In this document: piece by piece, positions 44,873 through 54,452 of the stretch
Layout: every line of letters starts with the position of its first letter
How positions within the stretch are numbered: position 1 is the stretch's first letter
Origin: Pseudevernia furfuracea
Lineage: Eukaryota > Ascomycota > Lecanoromycetes > Lecanorales > Parmeliaceae
Assembly (NCBI GenBank): GCA_022315425.1
Contig: JAIUPT010000021.1
Location: forward strand, 372,001-436,000
Reading direction: 5' to 3'
DNA: 64,000 bases
Made by a program: the position numbers and the translations under genes
Notes under the pieces: generated by a model
Seen by the model: only the letters and a program-made list of their open reading frames with translations
Database searches by the model: none
Told to the model about the DNA's origin: nothing

Positions 44873-46546
44873 ATGGCTCGTCTCCAAGGCACCCTTCTTC
44901 CATTCCCCTGTCCATGTTTGGAATTAACACCTCTCCGCCTTGGCAGATCTTCGAGATTGCTTTCTCCAAGCCGTTACCCCAGATGTCACCAGTCTACAGA
45001 GTCAACACCTCTGGAGCCGCCGCAAACAGAGACACTCTCACAATCTTCACACCTCAACCCTCCACCCACAGACTACGGCCGCACGATATTCGCCGACAGG
45101 GCTACCGTGACGCTTTCGGCCGGCTCTGGTGGCCACGGCTGTATATCATTCCTCCGGGAAAAGTACATTGAGGCTGGACCTGCCAATGGCGGCGATGGTG
45201 GTAGTGGGGGAAGCATTTACATCCAAGCGGTACGGGGAGAAACAAGTCTACACAAACTCGCTCGACGCGGCCTGTTACGAGCAGGACGAGGGAAGAATGG
45301 CCAGGGGAAAAGCAAAGGGGGCACAAGAGGAGAAGATGTGCTGGTCCAGGTACCAGTGGGGACCGTCGTGAGGGAGGTGAGCAGGCATGATCCTCTCGCC
45401 GAGGAGGAGGAAAGTAGGAGGCTGGAAGAGGGAAGTGAAGAAACTGCCGAGGGAGAGACGAGAGGAACCTGGAGGAGGGATAAGTGGATCCTCTATCCAG
45501 CGTCCACCCCGTCTGAGTATGCGACTGCGGAATTTCCTCCCCTTCCGAGGCCCAGGAAGTCAAACTTGATGATAGCTCAACCTGAACCGCCTATAGCGCT
45601 AGACCTATCTGAACCGATGGAGAAACCGATGCTGCTCGCTGCAGGGGCCTTGGGAGGCTTGGGAAACCCGCACTTTGTGACGAGTGCGAATCGACGCCCT
45701 AAGTTTGCAACGAGAGGCGAGGTGGGGATTTCGGTGACTGTAGAGCTGGAGCTCAAGCTCCTTGCGGACGTGGGCTTCGTGGGGATGCCAAACGCTGGCA
45801 AAAGCACTCTGCTCCGAGCTCTGAGCCGAAGCAGGGCGAGAGTCGGAAATTGGGCTTTCACGACGCTGCAACCTAATATTGGAACCATGGTCTTGGACAA
45901 TAACCGTGGGAGGCCTCACGTAAAAGTCAATAGAGCTAGTGGAGAGCCAAGGACTCAGGTTTCTATTGCGGATATTCCGGGACTGATACCGGATGCTCAT
46001 TTGAATAAGGGGTTAGGCCTTGGTTTTCTTCGTCATGTTGAAAGAGCTCAAGTCCTCGCGTTCGTGGTTGACCTCAGCGTTAGTGATGCTGTCGAGACCT
46101 TGAAAAATCTCTGGAAGGAGCTTGGCGAGTTTGAGACTTTAAAAGGTATGGAGACCAATATGCAAACGGAATCCCGAATTGTGGAGTGGAAAGCTTTGGG
46201 CAACTCCACATCTTCTGCTTCTGCTCGTGATAGTGCGGTAGCAAGGAATGACGAGAACATAATCATCGAGCCCTCTGGGTCAAAATCGCTAACAGCTCTG
46301 CCGATGGCACCGATATCATCGAAGCCCTGGTTTGTGGTGGCAACCAAGGCAGATGTTGAAGGCACTCAAGCAAACTTTGCGAGATTGCAAGCTTACCTCA
46401 CTGCTCTGGCAAGTGGTACAGTGGGTCACCCAAGCAAAAGGAAAAATACATGGAAGGGCAAGCTGGCTGCGATTCCTGTTAGTGCTATCCGGGGTGAAGG
46501 TGTCGAGCAAATACCCGAATGGACTGTGGGGCTTTTGGATGATTGA
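44873..46546 (+). CDS. MTG2: Mitochondrial Obg-type GTPase Mtg2
   Basis: Obg/CgtA-family GTPase needed for assembly of the mitochondrial large ribosomal subunit. Single exon, 557 residues. The first 60 residues are Arg/Leu/Ser-rich without acidic residues at the very start, as expected of a mitochondrial presequence. The Gly-rich Obg fold follows (ADRATVTLSAGSGGHGCISF, NGGDGGSGGSIYI), interrupted by an acidic insert of about 85 residues. G domain: Walker A GMPNAGKST at 304-312, ADIPGLI as switch II, and ATKAD in place of the canonical NKxD at G4. The last deviates slightly and may lower guanine specificity, although fungal orthologues vary here. Confidence 0.92.
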   Translation: MARLQGTLLPFPCPCLELTPLRLGRSSRLLSPSRYPRCHQSTESTPLEPPQTETLSQSSHLNPPPTDYGRTIFADRATVTLSAGSGGHGCISFLREKYIEAGPANGGDGGSGGSIYIQAVRGETSLHKLARRGLLRAGRGKNGQGKSKGGTRGEDVLVQVPVGTVVREVSRHDPLAEEEESRRLEEGSEETAEGETRGTWRRDKWILYPASTPSEYATAEFPPLPRPRKSNLMIAQPEPPIALDLSEPMEKPMLLAAGALGGLGNPHFVTSANRRPKFATRGEVGISVTVELELKLLADVGFVGMPNAGKSTLLRALSRSRARVGNWAFTTLQPNIGTMVLDNNRGRPHVKVNRASGEPRTQVSIADIPGLIPDAHLNKGLGLGFLRHVERAQVLAFVVDLSVSDAVETLKNLWKELGEFETLKGMETNMQTESRIVEWKALGNSTSSASARDSAVARNDENIIIEPSGSKSLTALPMAPISSKPWFVVATKADVEGTQANFARLQAYLTALASGTVGHPSKRKNTWKGKLAAIPVSAIRGEGVEQIPEWTVGLLDD

Positions 46547-46819
46547 TGGCACTGCCGGAAGAAGGCCAATCTACGGTCTATTTGCATGGTGTGATCAAAT
46601 GAATGCACTGGAGAAGAGTATACAGTGTTTGCCAGTGATGGGAGGAACAGTCTGGCTTTGTTGACAACGAAGCGATCACCAAAGACTAAAGCTGGCGACA
46701 AGCTGTATGTTCACCAATATCAAAGACATGACAAGACAGGACAGTCAGAGCATGTAAGGACAGTGCCCAGTATACCCAGTCATCTGATAACCATATGAAA
46801 CCTTTCATAAATATACATA

Positions 46820-47146
46820 ATGGAAACCAAAACCTCCAGGCAAGACGGCCCATCGTTATATACAGAGCTTGCTCGACTCGACAACTATACAATCCTTGAA
46901 CTAGCGCGCATACCAAGTATCACAAGGGAAACGATGGTTGAGGATTGGCTCGAGAGCGTATACGGCAAGACCACTGCACCACCAGCAAAAGCACAACCCG
47001 CGGGAATTTTAGCCACAATAGCACTCGAACAGGGTTCGGACCAGCTCTCGCGAGACTATTGCCCAGTGAGGGACGACTTCTGGCTTCTCGTCCGCCAACT
47101 ACAACGGAGACGCGTGACGTGGACACTACGTTCATCGAGCGAATAA
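46820..47146 (+). CDS. Small hypothetical protein
   Basis: 108-residue frame (METKTSRQDGPSLYTELARL at the start) with mostly helical character and no recognised domain. The last codons may be wrong: another frame covering 47120-47184 (DTTFIERITYQWRKWTTESV) looks more natural and could follow a missed intron with a GTGACG donor near 47114. Confidence 0.35.
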   Translation: METKTSRQDGPSLYTELARLDNYTILELARIPSITRETMVEDWLESVYGKTTAPPAKAQPAGILATIALEQGSDQLSRDYCPVRDDFWLLVRQLQRRRVTWTLRSSSE

Positions 47147-47184
47147 CCTATCAATGGCGAAAATGGACCACGGAATCAGTATAG

Positions 47185-47935
47185 GCACTTCAACAGACTT
47201 TAGGCGGTCTTACGGAGATGTTACGTTACAGTACTTTATTACTACCTTAGCCAAGTGCCATAGCCCGCCCGCGCGCCCTCCCCCCATGGGAAAGTCAATT
47301 GAGGCTTAAAGGACCCCCAAATTCCCTCCAACGCTAGCCCTTATCACGGAGTTCCCGGGCATACCTAGCGCCCTCGTTAATTGAAAGATCGCCGTTGATT
47401 GCAGAGAAAGGCCGAAAGGGCCACGCCCAGCCCGCCACCGAGCACCTTATCAGGATGTTGGAACCGAGTCGGCATTATCTCGATCCCCAGAGGCATGCCC
47501 ATGTCCGTCTCACTCGCTAGTCGCTACCTTACTCCCTCACCTCTTCTTTTCTCTGCTTACACTTCACCGACACACAATCTTTTACCTTCATCACCATCAT
47601 CATCATCATCATCATCATCCTTATCATCCTCATCATCATCTCATCTTTGTCTTCGCACTTTGAAGTGTTCCTGCACTTGTCGCAACATCATATAGAGTAT
47701 GTGTGCAACAATCGCATTGTGAAAGTTGGGGACCTCGGCACTTATCGGCACTTACTCTATCGGCACCATCGGAGATAGGTAACTTACCTGGTCCAAGCTT
47801 CGGTCAATCCCACGTCCACGCGACAGTCACAATCCACGTCGACGCGCTCTTCAATGGCTTCATAGCACTGACTCAAAATCCCACTCCTACGCTCACCCCT
47901 CTTCGGAGGTTGGTGGGCGTGAACAGTTGTCCGTG
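47185..47935. other. Intergenic with TCA/CAT microsatellite
   Basis: 751 bp upstream of the receptor gene. It carries an imperfect TCA-type triplet repeat at about 47587-47643. No gene called. Confidence 0.5.
47587..47643. repeat. (TCA)n trinucleotide microsatellite
   Basis: Imperfect run of CAT/TCA triplets in the presumed 5' leader or promoter of the receptor gene. In one frame it would encode poly-Ser. Confidence 0.8.
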
Positions 47936-49788
47936 ATGCTCCTACCACGCGACCTCTACTCGAGCCCACCCCCACCCCGGAACTCCAGGCAAGACAACCC
48001 GACACTTCTTGTCTCGTGGTGGTGTACAGGGTTCGCAGTGGCAATCATACTGGTACGCATAGCTGGCCGATACGTACGAACGGAAAGACTTTTTAGAGAG
48101 GATAAGATCATGGCTTTAAGCTTGATACCGCTGTTGGCTAGAATGGGACTCGTTCACTTGGTATTATTGTGGGGAACAAATAATACCACAACTGAGGGCA
48201 TGACAGCGCGAGACATTCATTTTCGTGAGATTGGGAGTAGGCTGGTCCTGGTTTCGAGGATCATGTACGCAATGTTGTGAGTTTCCATCTCAGCACAGTG
48301 AAGGAAAGACAGTGCTGATGTTGGATTTACGAAGCTTGTGGATCGCCAAGTTTACCATATCCGAATTCCTCAAGCGCCTCACAAGCCATGTTTGGAAAGA
48401 CTCTTATGAATTCTGTCTACAATGCATCCGTTGGTTCCTAGCCGTTACCTTCGTCGCTGTCGTCATCGCGACTATCTCCGAATGCCAACCTTTCAGCCAC
48501 TACTGGCAAGTAGTCCCAGATCCAGGAGCGAAATGCAGGGAAGGCAATGTTCAACTCATTACCATGGGTACCAGCGATGTCATTACCGACCTCTTGATTG
48601 TTGGCTTCCCGATACCCATTGTCCTCAGATCTGCCATGAACACGAAGCGGTAAGCGCTCATGTATATCTGGTATGGTTCTGAGCTGTACTGATGGCCACA
48701 CCAGGAAAATCTCGCTGGTCCTCCTCTTCGCGCTCTCTCTTATACTCGTCGCCATCACTCTTTATCGTGTCGTCAGTGTGATAGATCGTCACTATGATCA
48801 ACGATTCCGCTCACTTCTGGCTTCTCTCGAAATCCTTGCCGCCGCTGCAGTCTCCAACGCACTTGTTCTAGGCTCATTTGTACGTGACCGTGGCACCAAA
48901 AAGCAACGCTTTCGATTTGGCAGCACTGGTGGACACAGTAGCTTGGATCGCTCAACTACTGCTCCTCGTCGAGCTATCACGGCAAGGAACTGGGGCAGTG
49001 ATGCCGATCTCGTGGGCGATCTAGGCATGAGACTAGATCCTGAGCTAATGGAGAAATCGTCAAGTATTCCGAGGCCAGCACCTGTAGCTATGTCATTACA
49101 TTCCACGGCAAACGTAAATACATCAGATCTCGTTGACAGGGGTTGGGGTTTTCCACGTCGAGAATCTGTTGGGACAGATGAAACCGACATGAAGTCTCCG
49201 GGGCATGTCCGTGAATTCCAGCCTAGCCCCACTGAGATACCGACCACACCCCGCCGTATGTCATTCTTTGACGTCGGCGGCCTGCTTGGCGAGAACGATT
49301 CACCGAGAGTTCGTCATCGACATTCAATGGCGGTATACCAGCAACAACCCATAACCTTACCGTCGTCTGGCTTGCATGGGAATGTAGCGGGGTCAAGGAG
49401 AGGTAGCCATGCTCTGCTCCAGGACATCGGCGGACTGATGGGACATTCGCCACCTTCGCCTCGGACCACCACATTTCGCCCGTCGCTAGGTTCTCAGAAC
49501 TCTGACCTGATAGAGGCTCTACGGTCTACGCCGCCCACCTCCTCACATCGACCCTCCGTGCCTCCAGCTCAGAGACGACGCGAGTCACCTGGACTGCAAG
49601 ATATCGGCGGCTTACTATCACCCTCGCCGCAAGCCACGAATGCACGCCCAGCTCCAAGTTCTCAGCACTCCGAGCTAATAGAAGCGTTGCAATCTACGCC
49701 GCCCAATGTATCACCGAAACCCTCTGCACCTCCTCACAGACGGCGCGCCTCACAGGGACTGCAGGATGTTGGAGGGTTATTATCTTGA
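47936..49788 (+). CDS. Seven-helix rhodopsin-fold (SAT4/Pth11-type) membrane protein with repeated tail
   Basis: Exons 47936-48276, 48335-48649 and 48705-49788 give 579 residues. Seven hydrophobic helices are visible after splicing, beginning TLLVSWWCTGFAVAIILVRI, followed by the RYVRTERLFREDKIM loop of this family, LWIAKFTISEFLKRL, the conserved Cys of TISEC with GAKC on the outer side, SDVITDLLIVGFPIPIVL, SLVLLFALSLILVAITLYRV and LEILAAAAVSNALVLGSFVR. The cytoplasmic tail of about 290 residues ends in imperfect repeats (49417-49785). Related proteins act as Pth11-like receptors in surface or nutrient sensing, but most members are uncharacterised. Confidence 0.85.
49417..49785 (+). repeat. 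Tandem 55-59-residue repeats in the receptor tail
   Basis: Unit 1 (177 bp) and unit 2 (165 bp) each begin LQDIGGL and contain SDLIEALRSTPP or SELIEALQSTPP, then a basic RRR patch. A third copy is cut to LQDVGGLLS at the stop codon, and a related FDVGGLLGEN lies upstream at about 49267. Confidence 0.85.
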
Positions 49789-51446
49789 ACCTGGTTTTCT
49801 CCGTCACTCCACGATCAGGGTTTCTTAGATAAAGACCTCAAAGATGATTTCTACTGTTATGGTCTCGTGCTTGCGGCCCTCATTGATTCGGAGCAAGGTG
49901 TTTGGCGCTTAGGGAGCTAAAACAAGACTGAACCTCTCACGTGACGAGGACCAGGTCTTGGGGAATCGATGGTCCTCACGATTCTCTCGTATTTGAATGA
50001 ACATGGAAGGAATAAATAGGATGGACGGGAGGAAAGATACCCATACAGGACTACAGCGACTCGTTTTATTTCATTTTTACTTCGTGCCTATAATTTACTC
50101 TTCGATGCATGCTAGTTTCACAGCATTATTCTACGGGCCTGGCCGGTCCAGATCATAAGCTCGTTGACATTTTATAGCCAATCCTCCAGCTTACATGGGA
50201 AGCGATCAACCTCGAACCTGGGGCATGTACTCAATCAATCACTGGCTTTCTGATTTCTCTGAGTCATATTAAGCTAAACGATCAGAGAATTCCATTTATC
50301 TTGTGATTCAGGTGCATCGTTCATCTCTGCACTCCTTTGCTCCACTGCATCACTCTCTACCAAGTGAGGTTTGCTTCACAAAGTTTTCGGACTTTCTTTG
50401 TTTTACAAGTAAATGTACATACACCCATTTCTTCCTATGCTTTCTGTTCTACTAACATTCGGCCATCGAAGTCATCATGGCCACGCAGTGCGTCCCAGGC
50501 TTGTCCTACTGCTGCTGGTACATTTGTCAATTTCCAGTGTCTTGCCACTACATCACTCTTTAGGATAGTTAGAACAGCGTGTGGACCTAGTTATCTCCAA
50601 CATTTTTCACGTTGGCGTTTCTCAACGAGAGAGGAATGAAGGATGGCCAAGGGGGTTTCAATCGGCAGGACCGGGAGTCATGGAGCATCCCAACATGGGA
50701 CCAGCCGCCAATGCACACATGAATGGCGAGACAGAGGACCTCATCTTCAAGTATAAATATCTGGATTTCCCTTCCAAATTTTTTTTCTTATAACCTCCTC
50801 TCCTCCATCAAATATTCACATTACGAATGCTTTCACAATCCAACATCATTACAATACCACAATCGAATCAATCACGCATCTGCTGCCATGGCTTCCCTCG
50901 CAGCACGCTCGCGCATTCTTGCTTATGTTAACAACTCTGTCGTTTCGGCTAGAGATCTGCCCACCAATCATAACCGGCGACGACATCGCTACGATTTTCG
51001 CCGCAATGTCCATCAGCAAGCCCACCACCGTCAAGACCACTTCCGCATAGTAGTCAACATCACATGCGTCGAAGTCCAAGTGATTCTATATTCCATTTGA
51101 CTGTGCGAGTGTGTTTGTAGGTTATCTCTAGACCACTCCTGATCTCGCGCCCAATGATGGTTTCGAGAGAGCTTGACCAAACAATTTGGCAAGTTGAATC
51201 GGTCTTTTCTGGCATTTTTGTTACTTTCTGTGCTCTCTGATGAGACAACCCAAGATATGAACCTGTCTTGATCTTTGTGTGTCCTAGGCAAAATTGAAAG
51301 GGTCGACCTCCACAAGTAAATGCGAAGGGTATCTTTATTCTCTCAGTTTAACCTTTGGCGATCAGTGGGTATCAAGGCATTGATCGCAACGGACGACTGG
51401 TTTTGTGTCTGTCCATGCCAGCCAGGGTCCGAATGTCATAAAATGA
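49789..51446. other. Gene-poor region
   Basis: About 1.66 kb. A small frame with ATG at 50888 (MASLAARSRILAYVNNSVVS) follows a leader-like CAATC-rich stretch but turns into His/Arg-rich low-complexity sequence, so I do not call it. Nothing else supported. Confidence 0.4.
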
Positions 51447-52782
51447 GCGACTTGGGCCGATGGTCCCACACTGATCTTCGCTCCTTCGAACAACATCTCC
51501 ACTTGGTATCAAGAGATTCTGAGCGCGGTCGATCTCAAAGCTCTAGGGATAGATCTGTCGGTGGTTTACGAGCACCCCTTTGCAGAAGAACAGATCCTGA
51601 GCTCAGACAAAGTCAAGCTGCTCGCAACTGTTCGCGATCCGAATAATGTCAGTGCGAAGCTGCCAAAGAGCAGACCTGCAGATCACACTGCGCAGTACGG
51701 CGCCCCAAGCGCAGAGAGCACTGCATTCTGGATATAACAACACAGGGCAGACTACAAGGGGTACCTGGCAATGGTTGCCGGGAATGTCAACCACCTACAA
51801 GGCAGGATAGAGGAGGACCTGAAGGAGGCAGACCAAAAAGACCCCTTGACGAAAACAAAAGTCGCACTAGCCTTAAGGTCCGGGTTCAGGAGCAAGGTAA
51901 TGATAAGATCAGAGGAAATGGCGGAAATGCTGTAGGGGCAAACCCCCTTCTACTTTAAGACCATCAAGATCATCCGTCGAGAGTTGATATCTTACGAGGT
52001 AGGGGTGAGCAATCTCGCAGCTACTAAAAGGACCAAGCGTATCGAATTGGGGCTCGTGACAGATTACGTTAAAGACATGCTGCAAAAGAGTCTCAAGAAG
52101 GCCAAGATGAAGGATTCAGTCAAGAAGTTCGATCCAGTTAAGGAGTCCGATCCAGTCAAGGAGTCCGATCCAGTCAAGGTGCCTTGAACTTTAGAAGATC
52201 AGATCAAGAAGTCCGATCCAACCAAGAAGCCTTCACCAAGCACTATCACGAATAGAACGCTCCCAGAAGTGTTCCTCCAAGCTATTAACATGCACGAGTG
52301 CCACTACGCGGATTGCGACTCGAGATATCATAAGGCCTTACAGCTAAGCGTAAGGGAGTCAGCGGAGGAGGCTTACAATGCCTCTCAACTGAAGAAGGAT
52401 TGAAAGGCTGCGGAGTGAACCAAGGTCAAGAAAGAAGTGAAGACCGAACTGAAGAAAGGAGAAGCGCCGATACAACATCCGCTGCTATCAGAAAAACGGG
52501 GACATGCTGATAACCCAAGCGCCGTTTATGCGCTTGGTGAGGGAGATCGTGACCGATTCCGACATTATCACCGAGGGACGGGCGAGGATTCAGCGATCTG
52601 CGTTAAAGGGTCTGCAGGAAGCTTCGGAGACGTTCATTTGTCACATGTTTGAAGGTAAGAACGTTCTACTCCGCAGGATCAGACAAGATCTAATACTTGA
52701 AAATACTTTCCGGCCAGTAGGTAGTCAATCCAGCGCTGGGGACGTGTGGAAGACATGGCTGATAGGGCTGAGATGTGTATAA
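51447..52782 (+). pseudogene. Degenerate gene: unfamiliar N-terminal region joined to a histone H3/CENP-A-like fold
   Basis: One frame (positions divisible by three) reads as continuous protein from 51447 to about 52450 despite five in-frame stops at 51735, 51933, 52185, 52401 and 52416. It includes KADYKGYLAMVAGNV-type and LVTDYVKDMLQKSLKK-type helical segments and Lys-rich hexapeptide repeats (DPVKES). A frame change near 52450 leads into a clear H3-like region: RRYNIRCYQKNGDMLITQAP (compare RRYQKS and KLPFQRL in H3), then FMRLVREI, LQEASETF and MFEGKN. Loop 1 between REI and LQEASE is 21 residues, versus 17 in canonical H3 and 19-20 in fungal CENP-A. After 52690 similarity fades. All five stops differ from sense codons (CAA, CAG, CGA, TGG) by one transition. 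Confidence 0.7.
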
Positions 52783-53012
52783 CTTCAAATTTGGCTATTT
52801 GCGATATTTGATGTAAATTATATCTGACAATCGTGAGAAGATGCTCATGCTACTCCGTACAGTACAAAAATATATGCGACGTTGCGTCGGACCTTCAATG
52901 CCAAGAGACGAAACGGATTTTGAATACGCTAAATCTTGTGGGGGTCTTGTGGGGGTCACTAGCCTAAGGTATGTAAGCGCAGCCGCAGCAGGAGGGACAA
53001 GCACATGCAACC

Positions 53013-53999
53013 ATGTCTCAATATGATCCATTAAAAATCACATTGATTGGTGCTGGCACCATTGGCCTTTCTTTCGTAGCTCTACACTTCGAACATGCTG
53101 TTTCCTCAGGGGCGCGGAGGCTCGAGCTGACCATCTACGACTCCCGGCCTGACATTGAAGAATACGTCCTGAAGACTTTGCCTGCATATACCGATGCAGA
53201 GATTACGAAGAAAGTCTACATGGCAGGTGGCTATGATGTGATCCTCGCCGATGTTCGAGGACGGTCCAGAAGCAATACACTAATATTTGATAATAATTTG
53301 GAGAGCGCAGTGTCCAAAGCCAGCATCATCCAAGAGCAGGGGCCGGAGAATGCCGCCTTCAAGACTGCTCTCTGGCCCCAGATCGAGCTGCACTGCCCAG
53401 CCGACGCCTTGCTTTGGAGCTCTACAAGTGGCATTTCTGCCTCAATCCAGTCCACCGACATGAACGACCGCTCCCGCCTGATCGTCGCGCACCCATGGAA
53501 CCCACCTCATGTCATGCCCCTAATCGAAGTGGTCCCTTCCCCTTATACAAGCCCGAAAGTGATATTGCGGACGATGGAATTCTGGAAGGGCATAGGCAAA
53601 GTCCCCGTCTGTCTTCAGAAAGAAACCACAGGCTTCGTGGGCAATAGACTCGCCTTTGCCCTTTTGAGGGAAGCCATACATCTGGTTAATGAAGGCGTGG
53701 CTTCGGTCGAAGATATCGATAGCGTCATGCAGAATAGCCTTGGTCCACGATGGGCGATTTCCGGCCCTTTCAAGAGCTATCAAGCTGGAGGGGGTGAGGG
53801 TGGGATAGAGGCTTTCTTCAAGAATATTGGTGGTACGGTACAGGCTTGTTGGGATGACATCGGCAAGGTGAACATAGGCCAAGGATGGGAAAAGAATATC
53901 TACAATCAGACAGAGGAAGCATATGGGGTCGTTGATACGAAGGGAAGGGACGCGAAGACAGTGAGAGTACTTAATGCTGCACGATACGAAGGGGAGTGA
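53013..53999 (+). CDS. 3-hydroxyacyl-CoA dehydrogenase-fold enzyme, L-gulonate 3-dehydrogenase/CRYL1-like
   Basis: NAD-dependent dehydrogenase of the HAD/lambda-crystallin family; relatives oxidise L-gulonate or other 3-hydroxy acids. Single exon, 328 residues. Rossmann motif ITLIGAGTIGLSFVA at residues 9-23. The catalytic His lies in VAHPWNPPHVMPLIEVVPS, followed by the family helix ETTGFVGNRLAFALLREAIH and a C-terminal domain with EDIDSVMQNSLGPRW. Length fits CRYL1. It is intact, unlike its neighbours. A 20-base motif near the 3' end is repeated just after the stop codon. Confidence 0.87.
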   Translation: MSQYDPLKITLIGAGTIGLSFVALHFEHAVSSGARRLELTIYDSRPDIEEYVLKTLPAYTDAEITKKVYMAGGYDVILADVRGRSRSNTLIFDNNLESAVSKASIIQEQGPENAAFKTALWPQIELHCPADALLWSSTSGISASIQSTDMNDRSRLIVAHPWNPPHVMPLIEVVPSPYTSPKVILRTMEFWKGIGKVPVCLQKETTGFVGNRLAFALLREAIHLVNEGVASVEDIDSVMQNSLGPRWAISGPFKSYQAGGGEGGIEAFFKNIGGTVQACWDDIGKVNIGQGWEKNIYNQTEEAYGVVDTKGRDAKTVRVLNAARYEGE

Positions 54000-54021
54000 A
54001 GCGAAGACAGGGAGAGTACTT
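53952..54021. repeat. Short direct repeat spanning the stop codon of the dehydrogenase
   Basis: GCGAAGACAG followed by T or G and GAGAGTACTT occurs at 53952 and again at 54001. The copies straddle the TGA at 53997-53999 and suggest a small local duplication. Confidence 0.7.
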
Positions 54022-54452
54022 GCGGAGAAACAAGGAATGACTTCATTGGCACAATTGTGCTTCTACATTTCGAGGTTGACTACTCCACTACATCAGACTA
54101 CATTGGGCAAACATTGCGAGGCAGGGAGAAATCTCGTTTTCGCTGCTTGTTGAAATGAGCAAGATTGGTGCGGATGGCTGACAAGCGACGCCGCACTTTT
54201 CTCTGCAGATCCCCTCCCTACAATCTCACGGCTCTAACCGTACACCTCAAATGGCCTACAATTCTATTCGTCCGCGCCCATAGAATGAATGTGGCAGTGC
54301 CCACGAAGGAAAACTCCTAGTCAAGTCTAAGCTTACGCAAAGCTCGATCAGATGTCGTGTATAAAGCCTTTGTTCTGCTCTCCATTCCAAGGCCGTCAAA
54401 AGCTCTCCTCGTTTGCGTTGAAACCCTGCTCTGTCTCCATCAGATTTGCATC
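54000..54452. other. Intergenic, upstream of the flavin oxidase
   Basis: 453 bp of promoter-like DNA; a repeat copy lies at its start. No gene recognised. Confidence 0.4.

Noticed and set aside
47399..47695. 98-codon Ser-rich frame over the TCA microsatellite
   Set aside because: Composition is driven by the triplet repeat; no independent coding evidence.
50888..51100. Small ORF MASLAARSRILAYV... after a leader-like stretch
   Set aside because: Quickly becomes His/Arg-rich, no recognised fold, no signal peptide, no splice support.
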